Of a stretch of DNA of 64,000 nt, positions 1-12,800 are shown piece after piece. Position numbers and translations under genes: made by a program. Every line of letters begins with the position of its first letter. Positions within the stretch are counted from its first letter, which is position 1. The notes under the pieces were generated by a model. That model ran no database searches. It was not told the DNA's origin and saw only the letters and a program-made list of their open reading frames with translations. Origin of the DNA: Pycnopodia helianthoides (lineage: Eukaryota; Echinodermata; Asteroidea; Forcipulatida; Asteriidae); NCBI GenBank assembly GCA_032158295.1, contig CM063255.1:15776094-15840093 (forward strand), read 5' to 3'.

Positions 1-3000
1 GGATTAGAGTAGGGATCCTATAAACTCATATCATTATTTGAGGATGAGCAGTAGGATCCTAACTCATATCGTGATTTGAGGATTAGAGTAGGATCCATAA
101 CTCATATCAGTTATTTTGAGATTGAGCAGTAGATCTAAAAATCATTCGTTGATTTTGAGGATTAGAGGATCTATAACTATCAGTTATTTTGAGGATTGAG
201 CGTAGATCAAAATATTATTGATTTGAGATAGAGTGGTCCAATAACCATATCATGATTGAGGATGAAGCATGCAGTAGGGATCCTTTAAAATCATATCAGT
301 TGATTTTGGAGGATTGAGGCAATCAAAGTTATGGGAGAGCTGATTAAAAACTCATATCAGTTGATTTTGGAGGATTGAAGCAGTAGGGATCCTTTATAAA
401 CTCATATCAGTTGATTTTGGAGGATTGAAGCAGTAGGATCCATATAAATCATATTCAGTTGATTTTGAGGATTGAGCAGTAGGGATCCATATAAACCATA
501 TCAGTTGATTTTGGAGGATTGAAGCAGTAGGGATCCTTTATAAACTCATATCAGTTGATTTTGGAGGATTGAAGCAGTAGGGATCCATATTAAACTCATA
601 TTCATTGATTTTGGAGGATTGAAGCAGTAGGGATCCTTTAAACTCATATCAGTTGATTTTGGAGGATTGAAGCAGTAGGGATCCTTATAAACTCATATTC
701 AGTTGATTTTGGAGGATTGAAGCAGTAGGATCCATTAAACTACATTCAGTTGATTTGGAGGATTGAAGCAGTAGGGATCCTTTAAAACTCATTATCAGTT
801 GATTTTGGAGGATTGAAGCAGTAGGGATCCAATATAAACTCAATTCAGTTGATTTGAGGATTGAAGCAGTAGGGATCCTTTATAAACTCATATCAGTTGA
901 TTTTGGAGGATTGAAGCAGTAGGGATCCATTAAACTCATATCAGTTGATTTTGGAGGATTGAAGCAGTAGGGATCCAATATAAACTCATATCAGTTGATT
1001 TTGGAGATTGAAGCAGTAGGGATCCAATATAAACTCATATCAGTTGATTTTGGAGGATTGAAGCAGTAGGGATCCAATATAAACTCATATCAGTTGATTT
1101 TGGAGGATTGAAGCAGTAGGGATCCTTTATAAACTCATATTCAGTTGATTTTGGAGGATTGAAGCAGTAGGGATCCTTTTAAACTCATATCAGTTGATTT
1201 GAGGATTGAAGCAGTAGGGATCCTTTATAAACTCATATCATTGATTTGGAGGATGAAGCAGTAGGATCCTTTATAAACTCATATCAGTTGATTTGAGGAT
1301 TGAAGCAGTAGGGATCCTTTATAAACTCATATTCAGTTGATTTTGGAGGATTGAAGCAGTAGGGATCCAATATAAACTCATATCAGTTGATTTTGGAGGA
1401 TTGAAGCAGTAGGGATCCTTTATAAACTCATATCAGTTGATTTTGGAGGATTGAAGCAGTAGGGATCCAATATAAACTCATATCAGTTGATTTTGGAGGA
1501 TTGAAGCAGTAGGGATCCTTTAAAACTCATATCAGTTGATTTGAAGGATTGAAGCAGTAGGGATCCTTTATAAACTCATATTCAGTTGATTTTGGAGGAT
1601 TGAGGCAGTAGGGATCCAATATAAACTCATATTCAGTTGATTTTGGAGGATTGAAGCAGTAGGGATCCTTTATAAACTCATATCAGTTGATTTTGGAGGA
1701 TTGAAGCAGTAGGGATCCAATGTAAACTCATATCAGTTGATTTTGGAGGATTGAAGCAGTAGGGATCCTTTATAAACTCATATCAGTTGATTTGAAGGAT
1801 TGAAGCAGTAGGGATCCTTTATAAACTCATATTCAGTTGATTTTGGAGGATTGAGGCAGTAGGGTTCCAATATAAACTCATATCAGTTGATTTTGGAGGA
1901 TTGAAGCAGTAGGGATCCTTTATAAACTCATATCAGTTGATTTTGGAGGATTGAAGCAGTAGGGATCCAATATAAACTCATATTCAGTTGATTTTGGAGG
2001 ATTGAAGCAGTAGGGATCCAATATAAACTCATATCAGTTGATTTTGGAGGATTGAAGCAGTAGGGATCCAATATAAACTCATATCAGTTGATTTTGGAGG
2101 ATTGAAGCAGTAGGGATCCTTTATAAAGTCATATCAGTAGATTTTGGAGGATTGAAGCAGTAGGGATCCAATATAAACTCATATTCAGTTGATTTTGGAG
2201 GATTGAAGCAGTAGGGATCCTTTATAAACTCATATCTGTTGATTTTGGAGGATTGAAGCAGTAGGGATCCAATGTAAAACTCATATCAGTTGATTTTGGA
2301 GGATTGAAGCAGTAGGGATCCTTTATAAACTCATATCAGTTGATTTGAAGGATTGAAGCAGTAGGGATCCTTTATAAACTCATATTCAGTTGATTTTGGA
2401 GGATTGAAGCAGTAGGGATCCAATATAAACTCATATTCAGTTGATTTTGGAGGATTGAAGCAGTAGGGATCCTTTATAAACTCATATCTGTTGATTTTGG
2501 AGGATTGAAGCAGTAGGGATCCAATGTAAACTCATATCAGTTGATTTTGGAGGATTGAAGCAGTAGGGATCCTTTATAAACTCATATCAGTTGATTTGAA
2601 GGATTGAAGCAGTAGGGATCCTTTATAAACTCATATTCAGTTGATTTTGGAGGATTGAAGCAGTAGGGATCCAATATAAACTCATATTCAGTTGATTTTG
2701 GAGGATTGAAGCAGTAGGGATCCTTTATAAACTCATATCAGTTGATTTTGGAGGATTGAAGCAGTAGGGATCCAATGTAAACTCATATCAGTTGATTTTG
2801 GAGGATTGAAGCAGTAGGGATCCTTTATAAACTCATATCAGTTGATTTGAAGGATTGAAGCAGTAGGGATCCTTTATAAACTCATATTCAGTTGATTTTG
2901 GAGGATTGAGGCAGTAGGGTTCCAATATAAACTCATATCAGTTGATTTTGGAGGATTGAAGCAGTAGGGATCCTTTATAAACTCATATCAGTTGATTTTG

Positions 3001-3994
3001 GAGGATTGAAGCAGTAGGGATCCAATATAAACTCATATTCAGTTGATTTTGGAGGATTGAAGCAGTAGGGATCCAATATAAACTCATATCAGTTGATTTT
3101 GGAGGATTGAAGCAGTAGGGATCCAATATAAACTCATATCAGTTGATTTTGGAGGATTGAAGCAGTAGGGATCCTTTATAAAGTCATATCAGTAGATTTT
3201 GGAGGATTGAAGCAGTAGGGATCCAATATAAACTCATATTCAGTTGATTTTGGAGGATTGAAGCAGTAGGGATCCTTTATAAACTCATATCTGTTGATTT
3301 TGGAGGATTGAAGCAGTAGGGATCCAATGTAAACTCATATCAGTTGATTTTGGAGGATTGAAGCAGTAGGGATCCTTTATAAACTCATATCAGTTGATTT
3401 GAAGGATTGAAGCAGTAGGGATCCTTTATAAACTCATATTCAGTTGATTTTGGAGGATTGAAGCAGTAGGGATCCAATGTAAACTCATATCAGTTGATTT
3501 TGGAGGATTGAAGCAGTAGGGATCCTTTATAAACTCATATCAGTTGATTTGAAGGATTGAAGCAGTAGGGATCCAATGTAAACTCATATCAGTTGATTTT
3601 GGAGGATTGAAGCAGTAGGGATCCTTTATAAACTCATATCAGTTGATTTTGGAGGATTGAAGCAGTAGGGATCCTTTATAAACTCATATCAGTTGATTTT
3701 GGAGGATTGAAGCAGTAGGGATCCTTTATAAACTCATATCAGTTGATTTTGGAGGATTGAAGCAGTAGGGATCCTTTATAAACTCATATCAGTTGATTTT
3801 GGAGGATTGAAGCAGTAGGGATCCTTTATAAACTCATATCAGTTGATTTTGGAGGATTGAAGCAGTAGGGATCCTTTATAAACTCATATCAGTTGATTTG
3901 AAGGATTGAAGCAGTAGGGATCCTTTATAAACTCATATCAGTTGATTTTGGAGGATTGAAGCAGTAGGGATCCTTTATAAACTCATATCAGTTG
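1..3994. repeat. 50-bp BamHI satellite array
   Basis: About eighty head-to-tail copies of a 50-bp unit, each normally beginning with GGATCC and ending GAAGCAGTAG. Two main variants alternate after GGATCC: TTTATAAACTC and AATATAAACTC. A shorter unit lacking two bases (GATTTGAAGGATTG) recurs near 1538, 1790, 2341, 2592, 2844, 3395, 3546 and 3897, so spacings are multiples of about 50 bp. Units in roughly 3620-3895 are identical to one another, while units in the first 800 bp have many missing bases. There are stops in all frames, so it is not coding. Confidence 0.97.
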
Positions 3995-4144
3995 ACAAAC
4001 AGAGTATACTGTTTAAAACGTCGAGACCACACCGGCTCTTTTTCAGAGCCAACACTCCTCCCAGAAGAGATTAACACATGGATGTACCCGCAAGTTTTCT
4101 ATTTATTTATAGTCGAGCTTCTTATTTTTCCACAGCATGCAAAG

Positions 4145-4300
4145 CTTCAAACAATACTTTCATACCAGTTGATTTTGGAGGAATGTTGCAGTAAGGATCA
4201 ACTGATATCAGTTGATTTTTGGTGGATTTAGGCAGAAGCATCCTAACTTCAACTCATTTCTGTTGATTTGGAAGGATTTCTGTAGTATTTAGGGATCGTT
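4145..4300. repeat. degenerate outlying units of the 50-bp satellite
   Basis: Three diverged copies of the satellite core (CAGTTGATTTTGGAGGA and variants) lie beyond the array edge, separated from it by about 150 bp of unrelated sequence. This is the decay expected at a satellite border. Confidence 0.75.
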
Positions 4301-4740
4301 AATGTGGGAGTTACACTCTCTGCAATCAACCAGGGCACGATTTCACAACCAGCTAGAATTGATCTTGTTAGTCGCCAATCAATGGCACTGCTAAGCAAAG
4401 TGTGGTATCACAACACAAACCACTGTGGCTGGATGGAAAACTCGACTAAAATATTAAAGCGTTGTCAATCAATGGGCCAAGATTAACCTTAAAGATGTAC
4501 ATCAATCTTAGTGGATCATAAGCAAAGTGTGATGTTACAATACAAATCACTACATGGCAACATCAGGGTTGAGAAATTTCGGACTTTTTTTTTTTAATGT
4601 CAGCCTGGTGAAAAAAAAGGTGGTTGTTATTTTCTTCACTGGTTACCCCATCCAGCAGCATATCTCATTTAAAGTCCTCTTGGTGGTATGTTCGCCCCTC
4701 ATTACTTGTGTGATCTTCTCTCTTGATATCAGCCGGGCAG
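4300..4740. other. intergenic, no gene seen
   Basis: AT-rich sequence with only short open frames. The stretch 4560-4640 (ending in a GGTGAAAAAAAAGG-like run) resembles 39776-39850, so it is probably part of an unnamed interspersed repeat. Confidence 0.5.
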
Positions 4741-4741
4741 G

Positions 4742-4930
4742 GTGGGACTCATATCGTCTACAGACAAACTTCTTCTTAACATTCCTTTAAGTTCCAAATC
4801 CCTCAGCGATAGGTCTTTCTCGATGGCTGGCCCCAAACTTTGGAACGGCGTTCCCCTCGGCATCAGGAACTCCCCATCTATTATTATTTTTAGGAAGCGT
4901 CTTAAACACTTCTTATTCACTACACTGTAG
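4742..4930 (+). pseudogene. LINE reverse-transcriptase C-terminal fragment
   Basis: A 60-codon open frame ends in the pattern SDRSFSMAGPKLWNGVPL, then a basic RKRLKHFLF stretch just before the stop. This is the usual extreme C-terminus of CR1/L2/Jockey-like non-LTR retrotransposon polymerases. It is followed by an element-like 3' tail (AAAGTGCTTTATAAATACCTATTATTATTT). No upstream polymerase domain is present, so this is a 5'-truncated dead copy, as is normal for LINEs. The element class is inferred from the motif only. Confidence 0.7.
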
Positions 4931-5265
4931 TTATTATTTTTCTATTCTTGTTCAGCACTTTGATATTCCTGTAAAAGTGCTTTATAAATACCTATTATTA
5001 TTTCATCTTATCACAGCATGCAAAAGAAAGATTACATTTTCATTTGTGCCGGTAACTCCTCGAGTCGGGCTACGTCCCGTAGCCTTAGATCTCAAGGGTC
5101 TTTCTCAGGATCCTCGCCGTTCCCAAAAGCGCCGCCTTCTGTAACAGATCTAGCCTCACATCTGTCCCTATTTCATCTAGATGTTTCCCCAGTGCTTTGG
5201 GAATGGTACCAAGTGCTCCAACAACCACAGGGACTACTTTCACTTTCACCTGCCAAATCTTATGG

Positions 5266-5288
5266 AGTATTATTATTATTATTATTAC

Positions 5289-5326
<38 letters not shown>

Positions 5327-5327
5327 G
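5266..5327. repeat. (TTA)n microsatellite
   Basis: About twenty TTA/ATT triplets with one interruption. In one frame it reads as poly-leucine and gives a spurious open frame. Confidence 0.95.
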
Positions 5328-6545
5328 GGGGCCTATATGAAGAAATCCTGCTCTTCAATCCACTTCTCAAGTGCTGAGGGTACCGTTCCCAGAAGCCCAT
5401 TGCAGGCCTTGCTCTTAAGCTTTTTGTAAAGTAGCCCGCCGTGCTAGTAAACTAAGCATTTTACTTGCCCCCAGGAAGTTTTAGTAGCCCAGATTTAAAC
5501 AGGAATTGCCATATAAATGTAACGTTCTGATGTGTTAATGATTAATGATCAAATGAAGTTATTCACACACTCAATAACGATTAACACATTTTATACATTA
5601 ATTATTTACATCTGAAAAGGAAGAAATGAGCATTTTAAACAAATAGGTTGCACAGTTTTTAGTAGCCCACAGGGCAAGTTTAGAAGTGGTGTTTACTAGC
5701 CCATAGCATTTTTTACTAGACAATGTACGCCGGGCTAGTGTTAAGGGCGAGCCCTGCCATTAATCTAATCATTTCAACATACAATTTCTAAAATTTAGAT
5801 CAGAGTTTCACTGGCCTGGAATTACACAGAGGCCTCTGTTGCCCCTGGTCTTGGCCTTGGTGCCCCTTCAAAAGTTTTCCATAGACTAGAAGATTTTCCG
5901 ACTGAAGTGCCCTCTTTGCAAAATGAAAATGGCCCTGCCCTTTTGAAGAAGAAATTCCAGGCCTGGTTTCAGACTCTTTTTTTGGGATAGTGCAGTGACT
6001 ATCACCCGAACGACTCGTGTGGAATCGAGCCCTGAATACCTACACTTAGATTTTCCTATAGTGTGATTTTCTTTGGTTTCCACTGTTGGTTCTACCGCAG
6101 CAGTAGCAGTATTTTAAAACACTTCATGAAGTCAAACTAGTGTGATTTCTTTGGTTTCCATGTGTTCTACCGCACAGTACAATTAAACACTCGAAGTCAA
6201 CTGTCTCTGAACCCCCTCCCCTCCCTCCCTTCACTGACTGCTAGTGAATAAATAGATAACATCGGACCGCCCCTTCCATTAGAAATGCTCTCTAATGTCT
6301 GTCGTCAGGGAATTATGGTAAACTTTCAAAGGGGTGTCTGGTGTCTATTCAATGTGATTCATTCAATTTCTGCAAAGTTAAGGCTGACTAAGCGCTAAAG
6401 CTTTTTCGATTTGTTTGGGTAGATAACATGTACTGGTTGCTTGAAACTTTTTCTTTTTTTTCAACCATTCAACAAATGTAAACCGAAGAAAGATATTCGT
6501 TTAGGACTTTGTAAACAACGGTTGTGGTTCAGTGGAAGTGTCGAG
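5328..6545. other. intergenic repeats upstream of the homeobox gene
   Basis: No gene recognised. 5810-5990 is a copy of an interspersed element also seen at 22722-22860 (reverse) and 37457-37600, marked by a TTCCAGGCCTG end and GAAAATGGCC inside. 6056-6206 holds two adjacent copies of a roughly 75-bp segment (TGTGATTTTCTTTGGTTTCC...); the second has many single-base losses relative to the first. Confidence 0.6.
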
Positions 6546-6546
6546 C

Positions 6547-6554
6547 TATAAAAG
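6547..6554 (+). promoter_or_regulatory. TATA box candidate of the homeobox gene
   Basis: TATAAAAG lies 94 bp before the first ATG of the homeobox gene. Transcription would then begin near 6577, giving a 5' leader of about 70 nt. Position and match are good, but no transcript data support it. Confidence 0.45.
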
Positions 6555-6647
6555 AGCTGTGGTTTAGGGACAATTCTCCCGAGTACTCCCGCCCTGTTAT
6601 CGTTTAAAAAGCAAGGAGTTGATTTATTTTTCCGCTTGTTTTTAATC

Positions 6648-6834
6648 ATGTCATCAGGGAAGATGCTCCCCGTTCACTGCTCCATCGAGGCGGTGGACCT
6701 CCCGCCGGGAAAGGAGAAAGACGGTGTGATGGAGGGGTACGCCATTGTACCCAGTACGCTCCTCCTGAAAGAGCTGGTCCGAGTTGCTCTCTGCAAACTG
6801 GACTACCCACGGGATCAGGTCCGCAACGCAACAG
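6648..6834 (+). CDS. homeobox gene exon 1 (start, CMP domain)
   Basis: Begins MSSGKMLPVHCSIE and ends at a strong donor (ACAG|GTAAGT) in phase 1. It encodes 62 residues forming the first half of the CMP/ULD domain. An open frame extends a few codons upstream but has no earlier ATG. Confidence 0.85.
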
Positions 6835-9800
6835 GTAAGTCGCCTGTAGAACTCTAAACGGCCTCCTAAAACTTCTCCAACATTAGCGTAGTCCACCGAC
6901 TCTGGAAGGGGGTCTCTTTCAAGTGCAGAACGTTCAGAGCGACATTTGAAACATGACGCCACCGGACAGCATAGACCAATGGGTCTGTTACAAAGAGGAA
7001 TCTCCGTGCCGATCATCAGCTCAAATTCAATGCCGTTTTAATTGATTTCAAGCGCCTCCAGACAATCCAACCCCATGGCCTGAACATCCAAGACGGATAT
7101 TACTAACAACTTTTTGTCTTTGCCTATATTCATTTTTACCACAGATATAATAATAATAATAATAATATTCGGTTTTTATATAGCGCTTTACACACCCGAA
7201 GGGCGTCCCAAAGCGCTTCACACTTACTTACCCCTGGTCACTGGGCCATTAGTTTCATTCCTTAAACCATCTCAGCTCCCTGGGGAGTATACAGCCTGTG
7301 CAACAAATAATGCGCTACTAAGCTAAATCAATCACAAGAACCATCTCTGCCCTCACAGGTACCCATTTTACCCCTGGGTGGAGAGAAGCAATTGTAGTTA
7401 AGCGTCTTGCCCAGGGACTCAAGTGTCACGACCGGGACTCGAACCCACACTCTGCTGAACAGAAACACCAGAGCTTGAGTTCGGTGTTCTTAACCGCTCG
7501 GCCACGACAACCACTAATTCACTAATTAATTACTTTTTTTCTCCCTTTCCCCACCTTTTGATGTTGTCTTTTGTGTTCCCAACCTCAAACCAGCCCCTTC
7601 CCTCTACCCCCGCCCCCCTCTATGTCACCCTCTTCATTGTTCGTCTCTTGTTTTTTTCTGTGTGCCTTTCATCACTTTCCCACTTAACTGCTTCTGTTGC
7701 ACCAGTATACTTGCTCTAAATGTGTTGTGTTGTCATTTAAGCCTTCAAGAAAGACTCTGCTGGGGTCGAAGCAATGGGCCACAAACTCTTTTTTGATTGA
7801 GTTTCATCAGAAGTCAGGGGAAAAAAAATGAACATTCTCCGCACAAAAATGTACAGACAATATATTTTGGAATGTGACGTCATGGAACGTTTTTGGATTT
7901 TGACAAAAAGTGCACTTGAAGTATAGCAAACATAGTGGCATTTTACACGAACTTAACACGTTGACTGCCGGTCATATATTCGTAGGGCGTTCCCATTTGC
8001 CAAGTGCGGTGCCATACCAAATAGGTACTATACCCCCCCCCAAAAAAAAATTGAACATACACATTCTAAGGATGCCATGTCCTTACCACTGCCAGAAGCA
8101 GATGTGTTGCGTGCTCAGTGATGCCAGTTTATTTAAATATCAACACAAAGCCCATTCATTCTCTATGTGTATACTTGTAGTGGCAGAATCCGTTAGTACC
8201 TGTTAGTACGAATATACTCGTAGGCGGCATTCAACGAGTTAAACGTGAGATTAGAGAGTTATCAAATAATAAACCACAAGGGAAACTGACTTGGTATATT
8301 TTTTAAATGATTTCGGGTTGAACAAAGAAAAATTGACTAGAGCGGGATTTGAACCAACGACCTCCGGTTTAACGTGCCGGAGCTCTACCAACTGAGCTAA
8401 GAAAAATTGACTAGAGCGGGATTTAACCAACGACCTCCGGTTTAACATGCCGGCGCTCTACCAACTGAGCTAAGAAAAATTTACTAGAGCGGGATTTGAA
8501 CCAACGACCTCCGGTTTAACGTGCCGGCGCTCTACCAACTGAGCTAAGAAAAATTGACTAGAGCGGGATTTGAACCAACGACCTCCGGTTTAACGTGCCA
8601 GCGCTCTACCAACCCGAAATCAGATTAGAGAGTTGTAACTTTTCCCCCATTTTCTTAAGGACTCTACCAAGTGAAAAATGAATGGATCACAAATTTGAAT
8701 TTGACCTTGGAGCCCCTCTTTAAAACCCTGTTTTTGCAGGTGTTATGTATTTGTGCCCAAATTGTTCAAAGTTGAACCAGTCTTGGGCGGAGACTTTTTG
8801 TCGTTTGTACATCAGTGCATAGACTAGCATTGGCTTCTGTTGATACATGCATGGCGTGGCTGGCATTTTGTGGCCAAGCCGTCTAGCGCACTAGACTCAA
8901 GCTCGGCCAAACTATGGTGTTTCTGATCAGCAGAGTTTGGTGCGAGTCCCGGTCACGACACTTGGGTCCTTGCGCAAGCCACTTAAACTATCATTGTTTG
9001 TCCCTCGTCCCTCGGATTGGATGTGCAATGTATGTAAAGCTGTAGGTCCCGTATGTTAGTGTGATGCACAGAAAAGTACCCAGTACATTTATCAGTGAAC
9101 AGGGGTACATGTACATGTAGTAATAATGTAAGGCACTTTGTTAGTTTGAAATAAAAAGTGCCTAATAAATGCCTTGCTGTTATTTCTTTATGCCGTTAGG
9201 TGTCATTCAAGTGCAGAACTGGAAGGCTCTACCGTTCAACCTGATTACCGACGACCCCCAGGCTACTGTGGGTAAAATCCTGGGCGACCTTCTGTCCTAC
9301 ATCACACTCAAGATTAAAATTGTACACAGGTGAGAGTATAGTAGAAGCAGGCCCCAACTTCATGCAGCTGCCTTGGCAGGATCTATGACTTAAAATGTCT
9401 TTCTGCTAAGCCAACAATCAGCAGGGTACCAGTCGTAGATAGTACATTTGACGTTCTATTACGGCTGGTAACCTTATTCTGCTATGCATAATTTTGGTGT
9501 GCTTAGCTGCTTTTTGGGCTTAAGCAGCTCTATGAAATAGAGGTTTTTACAAATACATGTATTTACCGTTTAGAAAGTAAAGTTTTGGGTTAACACCATA
9601 CAACCACTCGAGTTGTGGTTTTGTGAAGAACTGAGGGTGTAACAGCGTGGTTTTTCGATCAGTATGCTCCGATTGTCTTTCAGAATCAGAGATAAACAAA
9701 AATGGACAAATGCTCAAAGCATTTTTCCCTTATACTTTTGTTCCAGTCGCAGCACCAATCCACGCACCACCTCATCCTCAGCCTCATCATCATCAGTGTC

Positions 9801-12800
9801 CTCATCGACCCTCCAGCTGGGCCTGCAGCCCACCCTGCTGGGCTTCACCCTCAAGAGGTCGGCGTCCGGCGAGATGCTGGGCTCAGGGCGACCGTGGAGA
9901 TCCGGCTGAAGCTGCTTCAGCTCCTGGAGAAGAGAGGGCCGACGATGCTGGTCAGCCACGGCTGTCCGTTTTCTCAGGTAGGGCATGGGGAGAGTGCTCA
10001 AATCTCAAGATAGTCCACGCTTGACCACAGGTCTTATAGACCATGTTACCTTTGTTTACGAGTGGTGACCTTGTACATTCTAATGCGTTTCCTGACGGGC
10101 AAGATGCTACACAGGCCATATGAAAAAATTCACATTTTGTGTCATAATTTTCACATAAATTCAAGACTTACAAAAGCAACAGCTGTACAGCTTTTTAAAT
10201 GTCCCCCCTTTATTCATATCGAAAGTTGAGAAAAATCAGACAGTGCAATCTCCATAAAACATAAGATTTGTTGTATTCTTCCATTGAGCTGTGTACAAGC
10301 TGTGCCTGTATGAAGTCCAGGCATTGTGGCTCTTTTGTAAACATGTGATGTCACAGGTCACATGGTCTATAGCTTAGAACCGAGATGCTAACATTAAGCC
10401 TGGTCCATACTTCCTGCGAATGCGAAGCGAATTTTGACGTCACAAAATTCGCAACGAACAATTCGCAACAGTTGAGCTGTGCTCAAGACTCCTGCGAAAC
10501 ATTCCAGCGAAAAACATTCCTGTGACTTCAAAATTCGCTTCGCATTCGCAGGAAGTATGAACCAGGCTTTTGGCGTAATTGTTTGATTTACTAAAATGAC
10601 AGTTCTCAGAGTAAAAGAGCGTAATTGGGCGTGTTCAATAATTGGGTCATTCCGTGTGGAATCATCTTCGCTCGTCCCCAGCGCTTTGCCTTAAAACCAA
10701 AGGCGCTGGGATGGGCAAACGTATCGTTAACGTTAATGCTCAGTCCCATGCTCAGTCCCATCATGCATCACACTCACACTGCAAGCACTGCCCGCATGAC
10801 GTACTTCCTGAACAAGAATCTGTGCGAGCTGATTAGCCCATCCCAGCGGTCCTGGATAGGCCGCTGGGGCCGAGCAAAGGAATCATCATGCCTCTCAGGG
10901 TCGATACTTCAAATTTTGTTTACTTGGTTGGTCGTAGGGGGGAACTCCAACCTCAAATTTGAGTGTCCTGGGTCATGTTACTGTGGAGTCGCAGACCGTT
11001 GAACCTTTGACCCGGTGTTTTTTCACAATAACTTTTTTACCATCTTTGCCGCGGGGGCCAATTTCATAGAGCTGCTTAAGCAGAAAATATTGCTTATTAA
11101 TCTTCTGCTAAGCAGAAACGAGCAGAATACCAGTCACAAATTGTACTTGTGACACGACAGTTTGGCTGGTAACCTTATTCTGGTGAGCATGATTTTGTTG
11201 TGCTTAGCTACTTTTTGTGCTTAAGCAGCGCTGTGAAATTGGGCCCTGGTTTGGAATGTCACATGAAAAGGATTTGTACCTTAAAGTAAAGCTCTACAAA
11301 TACAAACACAAATCTACGTAGCAGTGAAAAAAGAAACGTTTGAAGTTCCAACTAGAAATCGTGCAAAATTTACTTTGACTCCTCTTGGACTGTTCTCTTT
11401 TCGAGTGAAGTCAAAATAATGCCTGGGGTGTAGTAAATGGGAGTCAAATATAAAAAAATGGGTTTAGACGGAGTGACCATTTTTAAAGGAGCTGTCCAGT
11501 AAAAAAAGAACACACTAAAATTGCATAACATTGTATATTTGTACACATGACATGTATATACAGTACATGTATGTATGTACACATTCTTCTGTGTGCTTTA
11601 ATCACAGAGGCTGAAAGAAAAAGTGGTCTGGTTCCTTTATTTGCAATGAATACTAGCATTCATCACTTTTATTGGATGCAGGGAACATGACCAAGATGGT
11701 GGCAACATGAGAAAGGTCTATAGAGGGAGGAATGCAAAATTGAACAAGGGGTTAACTCGGGGTTGAACCTTGTGTAACCCCAAGGGTACAACGAGGTCAC
11801 AGGAGGATCAACAGGGTATGCTCTTGACTTTTTCAGTGACTGGCCAACGGGACCAGTTAGCTTATCATTTCACTAGTCCATCACGGATGCTCTTCAAACT
11901 GAAATAGCCAGCAGGACCACTTGGAGTGAAGTTGGTCCTCGGGTGTTTTAACCGGCATTTTGCCAGCGGACCACTGTTAAGGGAGAACGCCGTTCAACCC
12001 CAAGTACCTCTTCTTTAATTTAGCATTTCTGTTCATTATGGCATTGAATTCATAGCATTCACTAATGCATATCTCTTTCCGGTTGTTTTTTTTCCAGGGC
12101 ACTGTTTCTGCCATCATCCAAGGTAAATACAGCAAGCCGATACAGCAGGAAAAACTGCAATCCTTTTACCAGTGGTATAACATCTACAACGGTCTGATGG
12201 ACAACACTCTAGTGTCTGCCGAGAAGTTAGACAGTACTCTCCCTGTCAAACCAAGCTCGAGACACTGGAGGCGTCCGCGGACCCTCTTCGATCAACGGTA
12301 CGAGCTCCCCCGCCTCATGAGCTGGTACCGGATGAACCCCCGCCCCAGCCGGGCCGAGCTGGAGATCTTTCTTGCCGAATTGAACTCGTCGGAAAGGCGT
12401 CGCAACTCCCATCCACTCAGTACTCCTCCATCGCAATCTGGTTTAAGAATGCGCGCGCAAAGTATCGTGGCGTACGCGGTCTGAGCCCGGATTCATCCGA
12501 GCCCGAACGGGTACCTCGTCTCGGTAAAGGACAGATCAGTCGAATCTCGGAGATCAGTGAGCGCGGAGAGAGGCTGCCAACGGGCCGAGGCAGATGTACA
12601 TCCAGTTGGGTCACTCAAAGGTCAAGGGTGACGCTAGGTCAAGGTTCACAAATCAAAATCGCATGCAGCAGAAGCCAATTGAGTTGCCCCGGGCTCAACC
12701 AAGAAGCATCAGTGTCAAGACGAGTTTGAGTAACGGTCACGCCCACACGACAACTCACTCAAAATCTTTGTTGACCACACCGGACATTTCCGCCATCAGG

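Larger units (their letters stand above)
6835..9199. other. homeobox gene intron 1
   Basis: Holds, in order, a reverse SINE (7145-7511), a TTAA-flanked element (7953-8242), a tRNA-like tandem block (8308-8622) and a forward SINE (8868-9180). No other coding signal was seen. Confidence 0.8.

Noticed and set aside
5018..5377. Open frame with a long poly-leucine run
   Set aside because: The leucines are the (TTA)n microsatellite and the rest has no recognisable domain or exon signals.
8335..8622. A cluster of four tRNA genes
   Set aside because: A-box and B-box-like parts exist, but no acceptor stem can form, the T stem pairs poorly and position 33 is not U. They are tRNA-derived repeats.
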